15,736 bases of DNA from an uncultured Helicobacter sp. Its GTDB lineage: Bacteria > Campylobacterota > Campylobacteria > Campylobacterales > Helicobacteraceae. The notes under the pieces are model-generated. The model did no database searches. It saw nothing but the letters and a program-made list of their open reading frames with translations, and was not told the DNA's origin. The translations under genes were made by a program, and so were the position numbers. Shown one piece after another: positions 5,783-13,240 of this stretch. Numbering within the stretch: position 1 is the first letter of the stretch; every line of letters begins with the position of its first letter. Where the stretch lies: the NCBI GenBank assembly GCA_944326445.1, contig CALVDZ010000020.1, positions 1-15,736 on the forward strand. Direction: 5' to 3'.

Positions 5783-8554
5783 ATGGACTACAAAGACACA
5801 TTGATTTTGCCAAATACTGACTTCCCTATGCGTGGAAATCTCCCCCAAAACGAGCCGCAAGTGTATGCAAAATGGCGCGCAGAGAGAATCTACACACGCC
5901 TACGCGACACAAACAACAATCAGCAGAGTTTCACGCTACACGATGGACCACCCTATGCTAATGGACATATCCACATCGGGCACGCGCTCAATAAGATTCT
6001 AAAAGACATCGTGGTAAAGCTCCACTATTTTCAAGGGCACAAGATCGCCTACACGCCCGGTTGGGACTGCCACGGGCTGCCTATCGAACAAAAGGTGGAA
6101 GAAAAAATCGGCAAGGACAAAAAGGACAGCCTGCCAAAGACAGAAATCCGAGAGCTATGCCGTGAGTGGGCGCGGGAGTTTATTGGGATTCAGAGTGAGG
6201 AGTTTGAGGATTTGGGCGTTTTGGGGGATTTTGAGAATCCTTACAAAACAATGGACTTTGCCTTTGAAGCAGAGATCTATCGCGCGTTGTGCGCGATTGC
6301 TAAGCAGGGCTTGCTTATAGAGCGTAGCAAGCCGGTGTTTTGGAGCTGGGCGGCAAAGAGCGCGCTAGCTGAAGCCGAGGTGGAGTATCAGGACAAGGAG
6401 GATTATTCAATCTTTGTGGGCTTTGCGCTTAGTGCGGATTCTTGCAAAAAGCTAGGGGTAGAGCGCGCCCAAGCCGTGATTTGGACGACGACACCTTGGA
6501 CACTGCCCGCAAACCAAGCCATCGCGCTTAATGCCAATGAAGAGTATGCCATCACCAAAGATGGCTACATCATCGCTAAGCCCCTGCTACAAAGCCTTGT
6601 GGAGCTTGGCATCACCAAAGGCGAGATTGCTAAAACTTACAAAGGAGAGGAGTTTGAGAATCTAGAAGCGATAAATCCGCTAAATGGCAGAATCTCACGC
6701 CTCATTTTAGGCGATTATGTGCTAATGAGTGGTGGGAGTGGGCTCGTGCATACCGCGCCCGGGCACGGGGAGGACGACTACTACGCGTGCCTCAAATACG
6801 ATATAGAAGTGCTAATGCCTGTAGATGATGGCGGCTGCTACGATGAGACACTTAAGACAAAGAGGCTTTTGCCAGATGAGGTGGTGGATTCATTTATCGG
6901 CGTGCATATTTTTAAGGCAAATGAGAAGATTCTAGAGCTCCTAGGCGAGAGCCTCCTACACGCCTCAAAATTCACACACTCCTATCCGTTTTGTTGGCGC
7001 ACGCACAAGCCCGTGATTTATCGCGCGACTAAGCAGTGGTTTATCCTGATGGACAAGCCCTTTGGCGAGAGTGGCAAAACTCTGCGCGAGGTGGCATTAT
7101 CTGAGCTAGAAAAGGTGCGATTTTACCCCGAGCACGGGCGCAATAGAATCTCCTCAATGATTGCAAACCGCCCGGATTGGTGTATCTCTAGGCAGCGCGA
7201 TTGGGGCGTGCCTATCGCGTTTTTTAAAGACAAGCGCACGGGCGAGGTGGTGCTAGATTCTGAAATCTTAGAGTTTGTCGCGCAGGTGTTTGAAAATGAG
7301 GGCTGCGATGCGTGGTGGAGCAAGAGCACGCAGGAGCTGCTCCCCCCTAGCCACAGAGCCCAAAGCGCGCATTATGAGAAAATCCACCATATCCTTGATG
7401 TGTGGTTTGATAGCGGCAGCACTTGGAGAGCCGTGCTGCAATCACGCGCCTATGAGGCGGGGGAGTATCCAGCGAGTATGTATCTAGAGGGGAGCGATCA
7501 GCACCGCGGGTGGTTCCAGAGCTCGCTGCTTGTGAGCTGTGCGATACACGCAAAAGCCCCATACGCGAGTATCCTCACGCACGGATTCACGATGGACGAG
7601 AATGGCGAGAAAATGAGCAAATCTAAGGGCAATGTCATCGCACCCCAAGAGATTCTAAAGCATTATGGGAGCGATATTTTGCGCCTGTGGGTGGCACTAA
7701 GCGATTACCAAAACGATCAGAGAATCTCCCAAAATATCCTCAAGCAAGTGAGCGAGCAGTATAAAAAAATCCGCAATACCATACGCTTTTTGCTTGCCAA
7801 CACGCAGGATTTGCGCGCGCTCACGCCGCTAGATTCAGAGATTGATCGCTATATCGTTGCACTAGCCAATGAGGAGCTAGAGCAGGCTCTCAAGCTTTTT
7901 TTAGAATACGAGTTTGCCAAGGGCTTTGGCGTGATTATGAACTTTGTGAGCACGCATCTAAGTGGGGTGTATATGGATTTGTGCAAGGATAGCCTGTATT
8001 GTGATGGGCTAGATTCTGTGCGGCGGGCTTCCATACAAAGTGCTATGGCATTTATCCTCAAAAAACTTCTTTTTGTCCTCGCACCCACGCTCACTTACAC
8101 CGCATATGAGGCGTTTGGCTATGCCAATGCGTGCATTAGGGGCGAGGCAAGCGATGTGTTTGATTTGCGCAATCCGCGTATAGAGGAAGTAGCCGGGGCG
8201 CGTGAGCCACAGGCAGACTTTGCGCGTCTGATGAAAATCCGCGAGAGCTTTGGCATTAGCGTAGATTCACTAAAAAAAGACAAAATCATCAAATCCTCCC
8301 TAGAACTTTGCGTGATAAGCCCCAATGCGCAGGAGTTTAGCGAGCTTGATAGGTGGCTTATTGTGAGTGGTTGGGGCAGGAGTGAAGAGGGGCTTATAGT
8401 CTTAAAAAGCTTTGAAGTGGAGTGTGAGGGCGGCACAGAGCGATTTGTCATCACAAAGGCGCAGGCGCACAAATGCCCGCGGTGCTGGCAGTTTGTCGCA
8501 CAGAGCGAGGAGAGCCTCTGTCCGCGCTGTCAGCAAGTTATTAATACGCTCTAG
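5783..8554 (+). CDS. ileS: Isoleucyl-tRNA synthetase
   Basis: This class I synthetase charges tRNA-Ile and edits misactivated valine. At 923 residues it has normal bacterial length. HIGH is at 64-67 (GHIHIGHALN) and KMSKS at 610-614. The editing (CP1) domain is marked by WTTTPWTLPANQA and later HTAPGHGEDDY. The C terminus ends in a zinc ribbon with C898, C901, C913 and C916, as in the type that keeps this domain. The start is the ATG right after the string GAGGTATGAG; the ATG five bases upstream is in another frame. It is the first gene of a plus-strand operon that continues into the Bat-type membrane genes. Confidence 0.97.
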   Translation: MDYKDTLILPNTDFPMRGNLPQNEPQVYAKWRAERIYTRLRDTNNNQQSFTLHDGPPYANGHIHIGHALNKILKDIVVKLHYFQGHKIAYTPGWDCHGLPIEQKVEEKIGKDKKDSLPKTEIRELCREWAREFIGIQSEEFEDLGVLGDFENPYKTMDFAFEAEIYRALCAIAKQGLLIERSKPVFWSWAAKSALAEAEVEYQDKEDYSIFVGFALSADSCKKLGVERAQAVIWTTTPWTLPANQAIALNANEEYAITKDGYIIAKPLLQSLVELGITKGEIAKTYKGEEFENLEAINPLNGRISRLILGDYVLMSGGSGLVHTAPGHGEDDYYACLKYDIEVLMPVDDGGCYDETLKTKRLLPDEVVDSFIGVHIFKANEKILELLGESLLHASKFTHSYPFCWRTHKPVIYRATKQWFILMDKPFGESGKTLREVALSELEKVRFYPEHGRNRISSMIANRPDWCISRQRDWGVPIAFFKDKRTGEVVLDSEILEFVAQVFENEGCDAWWSKSTQELLPPSHRAQSAHYEKIHHILDVWFDSGSTWRAVLQSRAYEAGEYPASMYLEGSDQHRGWFQSSLLVSCAIHAKAPYASILTHGFTMDENGEKMSKSKGNVIAPQEILKHYGSDILRLWVALSDYQNDQRISQNILKQVSEQYKKIRNTIRFLLANTQDLRALTPLDSEIDRYIVALANEELEQALKLFLEYEFAKGFGVIMNFVSTHLSGVYMDLCKDSLYCDGLDSVRRASIQSAMAFILKKLLFVLAPTLTYTAYEAFGYANACIRGEASDVFDLRNPRIEEVAGAREPQADFARLMKIRESFGISVDSLKKDKIIKSSLELCVISPNAQEFSELDRWLIVSGWGRSEEGLIVLKSFEVECEGGTERFVITKAQAHKCPRCWQFVAQSEESLCPRCQQVINTL

Positions 8555-8563
8555 GGGCTAGAA

Positions 8564-8689
8564 ATGGGAGAAGTGTTCAACCTCGCCGAGCCCTTTGGGT
8601 ATTTTGAAGCCTTTAGCACGATTATTGTCGTGTGCAGCGTGGCATTTGTGAGTTTTTTATTATTGCGACATTTTAAGCCCAAACACTAG
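8564..8689 (+). CDS. 41-residue single-pass membrane peptide
   Basis: This short gene lies 9 bases after ileS and ends 2 bases before the next gene. It starts MGEVFNLAEPFGYFEAF, continues with one hydrophobic segment at about residues 17-34 (TIIVVCSVAFVSFLLL) and ends in a basic tail (RHFKPKH). AGGGG six bases before the ATG is a usable ribosome site. Tight packing and the membrane segment make it a likely real partner in the Bat-type module. I do not recognise the family. Confidence 0.6.
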   Translation: MGEVFNLAEPFGYFEAFSTIIVVCSVAFVSFLLLRHFKPKH

Positions 8690-8691
8690 CA

Positions 8692-9048
8692 ATGCACGAG
8701 ATTGCCGATATTTTCGAGCCTATCACGCCTTGGAGCGTGCCGCTTACTATCATCGGCGTGGTGCTCATTTTTGGGTGCGTGAGCGGTGCATGGCTTGTGC
8801 TAAAAAGGCGCAAAAACCCGCTTATAAAAAGGCTCAAATCCCTTGATGTGCGAGATTCTAAACAATTTGCCAAGGAATTTAGCGCATTGGTGCAAAGAGC
8901 GCGCACAGAGCGGACTTTTGCTCCCTCCACACTTGCGCAGCTAGAGGAGTTTTCCCAACGCCTCGCCCCCTATAAATTCCCCAAAAACCCACCGCCTCTA
9001 GATTCACTACTGCTTTCCCGATACCAACGCCTTTGTGAGATTCTATGA
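8692..9048 (+). CDS. DUF4381-like membrane protein of a Bat module
   Basis: This 118-residue protein has one membrane helix (about 17-38) followed by RRKNP and a soluble, mainly helical, basic domain. The domain resembles DUF4381, a family often found in MoxR/Bat operons between the DUF58 and VWA genes. The identification rests on position, size and topology rather than a diagnostic motif. Its stop codon overlaps the start of the BatA-like gene (ATGA), so the two are translationally coupled. It is expected to sit in the inner membrane beside the VWA proteins. Confidence 0.65.
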   Translation: MHEIADIFEPITPWSVPLTIIGVVLIFGCVSGAWLVLKRRKNPLIKRLKSLDVRDSKQFAKEFSALVQRARTERTFAPSTLAQLEEFSQRLAPYKFPKNPPPLDSLLLSRYQRLCEIL

Positions 9049-9971
9049 GTTTTGGTTATCCGCTTGCGTGGCTTGTGCTCGTGGCGTTTGTGCTAACACA
9101 ATGGCTGCTTAAAGGCTCGCGCACGCCTATCTATGTGCCCGATATCGCATTAATGCGGGGCGTTAAAAAGTCTCGTTGGCTTGAGGTGGTGAAGTGGCTT
9201 GGGATTATGTGCGTGGTGTGCGCGCTCTCTAAGCCCCTGTGGCAGAGCGAAGATCGCCTCTATCCCACCACACAGAGCCAAATCGCACTCGTGCTAGATA
9301 CGAGCTTTTCTATGGAAGCGGTGGATTTTAGCCACACGGGCGAAAACCGCCTTGAGGTGCTTAAGCGGCTTAGCAAGGAGTTTATCGACAAAAATCCCTA
9401 TGATAGTGTGCTTATCGTGGCATTTGGGGAGCACACGCTGATACTCAATGCCCTCACGCAAGATAGGGAGTTTTTGCACTATGTTATCGATAGCCTCACG
9501 CTCGGACTAGCTGGGGGTAAAACAGCGATTAACAACGCTCTAGCGCGCACCATCTACGCACTCACAGAATCTAGGGGCAGAGAGGAAGCGTTTATGGGCA
9601 AAAACACAGAGATTAAGCGCAGCATTATCCTGCTAACCGATGGGTTTGATACAGATTCAACCATCAGCACCGCTGAAATGATGGATCTGGCAATCAAATC
9701 GGGCGTGAGAATCTATCCCATAAATATCAGCGATGGCGGCGATATGCAAAGCCTTAGTTTTATCGCCAAGACAAGCGGGGGCAGGGCATTTAGCGCGATT
9801 GATGAGCGAGAACTCACAGAGGTGTATGAGCACCTCGGCGCACTCACGCCCCACACGATTATGAAGCCCTATGGCTATGATATGAGCTCTTTTGCGCTAG
9901 GGCTTGGGATTGTCCTGCTGCTTGCGTGGGGCGCGGGGCAGTTTGGGCTATGGCACAAATGGCGGTGTTAA
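9045..9971 (+). CDS. batA: BatA-like VWA-domain membrane protein
   Basis: This 308-residue protein has two N-terminal hydrophobic segments (about 5-22 and 46-62), a von Willebrand A domain and a C-terminal membrane helix (about 285-301). The metal-ion-dependent adhesion site is complete: D85-T-S87-F-S89, T160 in GGKTAINNAL, and D199 in LLTDGFDTDS. This is the domain order of BatA (Bacteroides aerotolerance) proteins, which with BatB and other Bat proteins form an inner-membrane system linked to stress tolerance in other bacteria. The substrate is unknown. The gene overlaps both neighbours, by ATGA upstream and TAATG downstream. Confidence 0.88.
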   Translation: MSFGYPLAWLVLVAFVLTQWLLKGSRTPIYVPDIALMRGVKKSRWLEVVKWLGIMCVVCALSKPLWQSEDRLYPTTQSQIALVLDTSFSMEAVDFSHTGENRLEVLKRLSKEFIDKNPYDSVLIVAFGEHTLILNALTQDREFLHYVIDSLTLGLAGGKTAINNALARTIYALTESRGREEAFMGKNTEIKRSIILLTDGFDTDSTISTAEMMDLAIKSGVRIYPINISDGGDMQSLSFIAKTSGGRAFSAIDERELTEVYEHLGALTPHTIMKPYGYDMSSFALGLGIVLLLAWGAGQFGLWHKWRC

Positions 9972-10804
9972 TGCAGGATATGGCAATCTTTGGGCTTTTA
10001 TGCGCGTGCGTGGCGGGGATTTTAGGCTATGGATACAAACGCCACAAGGGCTTTATATTTATCACAAGTATGGCGGCACTTTTGTGCTTTGGCTTTGGCT
10101 TAGCACAACTCCTCCTTTTTGAATCTAGCGCGCCCCTTAGTCAATCTCGGGCGGTGTTTGTGCTTGATGTCTCTAAATCTATGCAGGCGCGCGATATTTT
10201 CCCCTCGCGCCTAAGCTTTGCGATAAAAAAGCTACAAATGTTGCTAAAGACGCACAAGCCTTGTGCGAGTATCATCATTTTTGCGCAAAATGCGTATTTG
10301 TTTTCGCCCTTTAGCTGCGATTATCTCACACAGATTGAGCAGCTCCAGAGGCTAGATTCTGCCAAGCTTCCTTGGCGGGAGGGGGTGTTTGAGGGGGCGT
10401 TAGATTCTGGTGGTAGCAATGGCGCGCTAGCACTAGAGGCAGTCAAGCTCTATGGGGAGAGAATCATCGTGCTAAGCGATGGGGAGTTTGTCCCTAGGGG
10501 CGCGACTTTGTGGCTCTTTGCCACGCCACAGGGCAGTGTGGTGGAGATAGATTCTAAGCTATTGTATGATGAGGGTGGCAATGCCGTGCATAGCGCGCCA
10601 TTGCCCGAGGCAATGCGCGAGGCGATAGCCTTTTCTTATGGCAACAAAGACATACAGGCAATTGCCCCTATGCTAGCCAAAACCACTAATAATTCCCCAC
10701 AAAGCTCAAGCCTCGCGCGCTTAAGCATTGCGCTTGGGCTCGTGCTGCTTTTTATGGGCTTGTATGGGCAGAAGTTGTCTTATCTTATCAACAAAAGGAG
10801 ATAG
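9971..10804 (+). CDS. batB: BatB-like VWA-domain membrane protein
   Basis: From the ATG at 9971, which shares one base with the batA stop (TAATG), the protein has 277 residues. The frame could be extended to 9926, but that start lies inside batA. Two membrane segments (about 4-20 and 28-49) precede the VWA domain, and a third lies near the C terminus (SIALGLVLLFMGLYG). The adhesion site shows D66-V-S68-K-S70 and D170 in VLSDGEF. The expected threonine is not obvious; GGSNGALALEAV offers S149 instead, so metal binding may be weaker than in BatA. The domain is shorter than in BatA and no C-terminal TPR region follows. Confidence 0.85.
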   Translation: MQDMAIFGLLCACVAGILGYGYKRHKGFIFITSMAALLCFGFGLAQLLLFESSAPLSQSRAVFVLDVSKSMQARDIFPSRLSFAIKKLQMLLKTHKPCASIIIFAQNAYLFSPFSCDYLTQIEQLQRLDSAKLPWREGVFEGALDSGGSNGALALEAVKLYGERIIVLSDGEFVPRGATLWLFATPQGSVVEIDSKLLYDEGGNAVHSAPLPEAMREAIAFSYGNKDIQAIAPMLAKTTNNSPQSSSLARLSIALGLVLLFMGLYGQKLSYLINKRR

Positions 10805-10805
10805 T

Positions 10806-10997
10806 ATGAAAAAAGTGCTTATGTGCGTAGTGATGGGCGCTGTGGTGCTTGGCATTATAGCGTGTGCGGATGTGCGCGAGGTATTTGGCGATGTGGATAA
10901 AAAAATCGATGATTTCAAAGAAGAAAACCATATCACCCAAAAGCTTGATGAAGTCTCTGATGAGGCAAATAAGGCGCTTGATGATATCACGCGCTAG
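10806..10997 (+). CDS. Small acidic lipoprotein
   Basis: This 63-residue protein starts MKKVLMCVVMGAVVLG and has a lipobox IIAC with the lipidated cysteine at residue 20. The mature part is about 44 residues, highly charged, and looks like one long helix with a heptad-like pattern (VDKKIDDFKEE, LDEVSDEANKALDD). The ribosome site AAGGAG is strong and overlaps the end of batB; the gene begins one base after the batB stop. It resembles entericidin-size lipoproteins only in general form. Its place suggests a partner of the Bat module. Its 3' end overlaps trmA on the other strand by 11 bases. Confidence 0.8.
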   Translation: MKKVLMCVVMGAVVLGIIACADVREVFGDVDKKIDDFKEENHITQKLDEVSDEANKALDDITR

Positions 10998-12219
10998 CGC
11001 GTGTGAGGATACAGATAGATTCTATATGGTGGGTGTAGGGGAATTGCTCAAAAGGGGCTAGCGTGTGTATGCGGTGTGTGCGACGCAATACCCTAAGATC
11101 GCTATGCAGAGTTTGTGGCGCGCAGGAAATGTAGATGATGAGAGGAAAGCGCGCGATAAACTCGAGCATAGCCTCATCGCCCACGCCACTCCTAGGCGGA
11201 TCGATGAGTATCGCCCCAAAGCTAAAGCTCCCCAAATCCACATTTTTGAGCCGAAAAAACTCGCGCTGTGCCAAAAGCGCGCTTATGCTCTCTTTTGCAT
11301 TAAGGCGTGCGAGAGTGATGTTGGTAATACTATGATGAGCGATTGTCTCTTGGAGCGTTTTTATAGAATCTTTCACCACCTCCGTGGCAAAAACACGCCT
11401 AAAGAGTTGGCTAAGAGGGATTGTGAAATTCCCACTTCCGCAATAGAGCTCCAAAAGATCAGTTGTAGCGATAGCGGGCAGAATCTGCGGGAGTGTGGTG
11501 AGCAGGAAGGCGAGCATTTGGGCGTTGATAAAGGGATTTGGTTGAGAAAAGAGGCTTTCTTGTTTGAAAATCGTGCATTTGTCAAAGTCTATGCCACGCT
11601 TGCTTAGCGCGCTTTTGGAGCCTTCATCAAGGTAGGTGCTAAAATTATCCCTAATATAGGGAGATAGAAAATCTTGCGCGGGACTAAAGGCTATCTTCTC
11701 CCCCCTAGCGCGCCTTATGAGGATAATCTCAAATCCGGGGTAGCGCGAGCGCAAAATCTCTGTGAGCCTAGATTGCAGCGCGTGAAACAAATGGGTGCTA
11801 TCAGATTCTAAAGGCTTGTGATAGATAAGCGTGATGATACACGCCTCATAGGTGGAGAGGAAGCTGCAGCCATAGAGCTTGTGGCGCAGTGGGTGGGCGG
11901 GGGCTAGAGGAGCAAAAATCTCGCGAATGTGGCGGAGTAGAATCCCTATAGGCTCTAGCAATATGGGGCAGTGCGTGATTTTGGTGCGTTCATTCTTGCC
12001 AAAGGCATTGGTGGCGAAATAAAATCCCTCATTTGTGCAGAATCTAAAATCCGCGCGTGCCCTAAAACCTTCCTTTGGCGAGGCAAAAAGCAATGGTGCA
12101 ATCTCACGCGAGCCTTCCTGCCCAAGCAGCATATCTGCCACTTGCCTAGCCTGCGTGGCGAAGTCATAGCCCTCATAGGCTCCACACCCGCCACAAACCC
12201 CAAAATGCGTGCAAACCAC
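10987..12219 (-). CDS. trmA: tRNA (uridine-54-C5)-methyltransferase, with Fe-S ligands
   Basis: This SAM-dependent enzyme makes ribothymidine at position 54 of tRNA. The C-terminal half closely resembles the Campylobacter TrmA sequence as I remember it: LLELYCGSGNF (SAM site, about 255-265), REFFRLK, ILIDPPRSG (D340), YISCAP with nucleophile C366, and HHIES with general base E400. The usual SCNP is SCAP here. At 410 residues it is longer than Campylobacter TrmA because of an N-terminal piece with C3, C9 and C12 (C-x5-C-x2-C) and C84 in THCPIL, the ligand pattern of RlmD-type enzymes. No TRAM domain is present. It starts with GTG two bases after the fliP stop. A role on 23S rRNA cannot be excluded. 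Confidence 0.85.
   Translation of the reverse strand: MVCTHFGVCGGCGAYEGYDFATQARQVADMLLGQEGSREIAPLLFASPKEGFRARADFRFCTNEGFYFATNAFGKNERTKITHCPILLEPIGILLRHIREIFAPLAPAHPLRHKLYGCSFLSTYEACIITLIYHKPLESDSTHLFHALQSRLTEILRSRYPGFEIILIRRARGEKIAFSPAQDFLSPYIRDNFSTYLDEGSKSALSKRGIDFDKCTIFKQESLFSQPNPFINAQMLAFLLTTLPQILPAIATTDLLELYCGSGNFTIPLSQLFRRVFATEVVKDSIKTLQETIAHHSITNITLARLNAKESISALLAQREFFRLKNVDLGSFSFGAILIDPPRSGVGDEAMLEFIARFPLIIYISCAPQTLHSDLRVLRRTHRIHTLAPFEQFPYTHHIESICILTRASA
10988..11003. repeat. 16-bp perfect palindrome at a convergent gene overlap
   Basis: CACGCGCTAGCGCGTG is self-complementary. It contains the stop codon of the lipoprotein gene and most of the trmA stop, which converge here with an 11-base overlap. 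It could form a GC-rich hairpin in either transcript, but no T run follows on either strand, so it is not a standard terminator. Confidence 0.6.
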
Positions 12220-12221
12220 AG

Positions 12222-13118
12222 CTACTTAAATCCCGCTACGAGATTGCCCGTGAGGAGATTAAACCCATCGACAAGCACAAACACGAGAATCTTAAAGGGC
12301 AGTGAAATCATTACCGGCGGGAGCATCATCATACCCATTGCCATCAGCACCGAGCTTATCACCATATCGATAACCAAAAACGGCAGATAGAGCAAAAATC
12401 CTATCCAAAACGCCGTCTTTAGCTCACTTATCATAAACGCCGGAATCGCCACGGTTAGGGGCACATCGTCGATTGTTTGGGGATTATCGAGGTTGCGTAT
12501 GCGGAAAAAAAGTGCGAGATCTTTTTGGCGCGTGTTTTGGATCATAAATTCTTTGAAAGGCTTGGCAGCGCGCACAAAAGCCTCATCATAGGAGATTTGG
12601 TTTTCGGTATAGGGTTTAATCCCGCTTTCATAGCTTTTCATAACCACAGGTTCCATAATAAAAAATGTCAGCACAAGCGAGAGCGAGACAAGAATCTGCG
12701 TGGGCGGGGACTGCTGCGTGCCAAGCGCGGTGCGCAAAAACGCAAAGACAATCAAAATCCGCGTGAAGCTCGTCATCACCAAAATAAGCGAGGGAGCGAG
12801 CACAAGGAGCGTGATGATAATCACGACATTGAGCGTGGTTACGAGCTCCTTTGGCTCTGTGGGTGGGGTAAGCGAGAGATTAAGTCTAGGGACAAACTGC
12901 GCGGGGGGCATTTGGACATTTGGCGTGGAAGTGATCTCTTGGGTTTGCTGCTCGGCTAGGGGCGTGCTATCTGTTTGGGGCACAAGGTTTGGCACAAGCG
13001 GTTCTTTGGGCGTGTAGGGGTTTTGGACTTCTATCATATAGGGGTGCTCTGGCTCCGCACCTAGTGGCGCAAACCACATAGACAAAAGACACAACACACA
13101 TAAGCTAAGCTTTTTCAA
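12222..13118 (-). CDS. fliP: Flagellar type III export protein FliP
   Basis: FliP is a core subunit of the flagellar export gate in the inner membrane. The core from about residue 88 is unmistakable (LVTTLNVV, APSLILVMTSFTRI, FLRTALGTQQ, PAFMISELKTAFWIGF, VISSVLMAMGMMMLPP, LVDGFNLL). The protein starts with a signal peptide (about 1-21) and has 298 residues, against about 245-250 remembered for Campylobacter and H. pylori. The extra length is a Pro-, Thr- and Gln-rich stretch at about 22-78 between signal peptide and core. The start is a TTG preceded by AAGG, directly before the signal peptide; no in-frame ATG precedes the hydrophobic part. The next gene is trmA. Confidence 0.95.
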   Translation of the reverse strand: MKKLSLCVLCLLSMWFAPLGAEPEHPYMIEVQNPYTPKEPLVPNLVPQTDSTPLAEQQTQEITSTPNVQMPPAQFVPRLNLSLTPPTEPKELVTTLNVVIIITLLVLAPSLILVMTSFTRILIVFAFLRTALGTQQSPPTQILVSLSLVLTFFIMEPVVMKSYESGIKPYTENQISYDEAFVRAAKPFKEFMIQNTRQKDLALFFRIRNLDNPQTIDDVPLTVAIPAFMISELKTAFWIGFLLYLPFLVIDMVISSVLMAMGMMMLPPVMISLPFKILVFVLVDGFNLLTGNLVAGFK

Positions 13119-13178
13119 ATCTCTACCTTATTGCAAAATCAGAAATCACAAACTCGGGAAACACAAAATCGGGCGGTA

Positions 13179-13184
13179 ATTATA
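13179..13184 (-). promoter_or_regulatory. Candidate -10 box for fliP
   Basis: On the minus strand this is a perfect TATAAT, about 60 bases before the TTG start of fliP. No clear -35 box or sigma-54/sigma-28 flagellar promoter is seen, so fliP is probably transcribed by the housekeeping sigma factor. Confidence 0.45.
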
Positions 13185-13194
13185 GGCTTTAGTG

Positions 13195-13203
13195 TGTTAA
13201 AAT
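13195..13203 (+). promoter_or_regulatory. Candidate extended -10 promoter for glmU
   Basis: TGTTAAAAT fits TGnTAAAAT and lies about 37 bases before the glmU ATG. Upstream bases are AT-rich but lack a clear -35 box. It is back to back with the fliP -10 box. Confidence 0.5.
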
Positions 13204-13240
13204 TCCATAAAACCATTACCCCCAAAGACTAAGGATTTGT

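Noticed and set aside
9926..9970. Earlier start for the BatB-like protein
   Set aside because: It would lie wholly inside batA; the TAATG junction at 9971 is the usual coupled start and keeps the membrane segment intact.
10728..10805. Upstream extension of the lipoprotein frame
   Set aside because: The start at 10806 has a strong ribosome site and gives a proper signal peptide with lipobox; the extension lies inside batB.
11065..11607. 180-codon plus-strand frame opposite trmA
   Set aside because: It covers the catalytic part of trmA in antisense and shows no domain or ribosome site.
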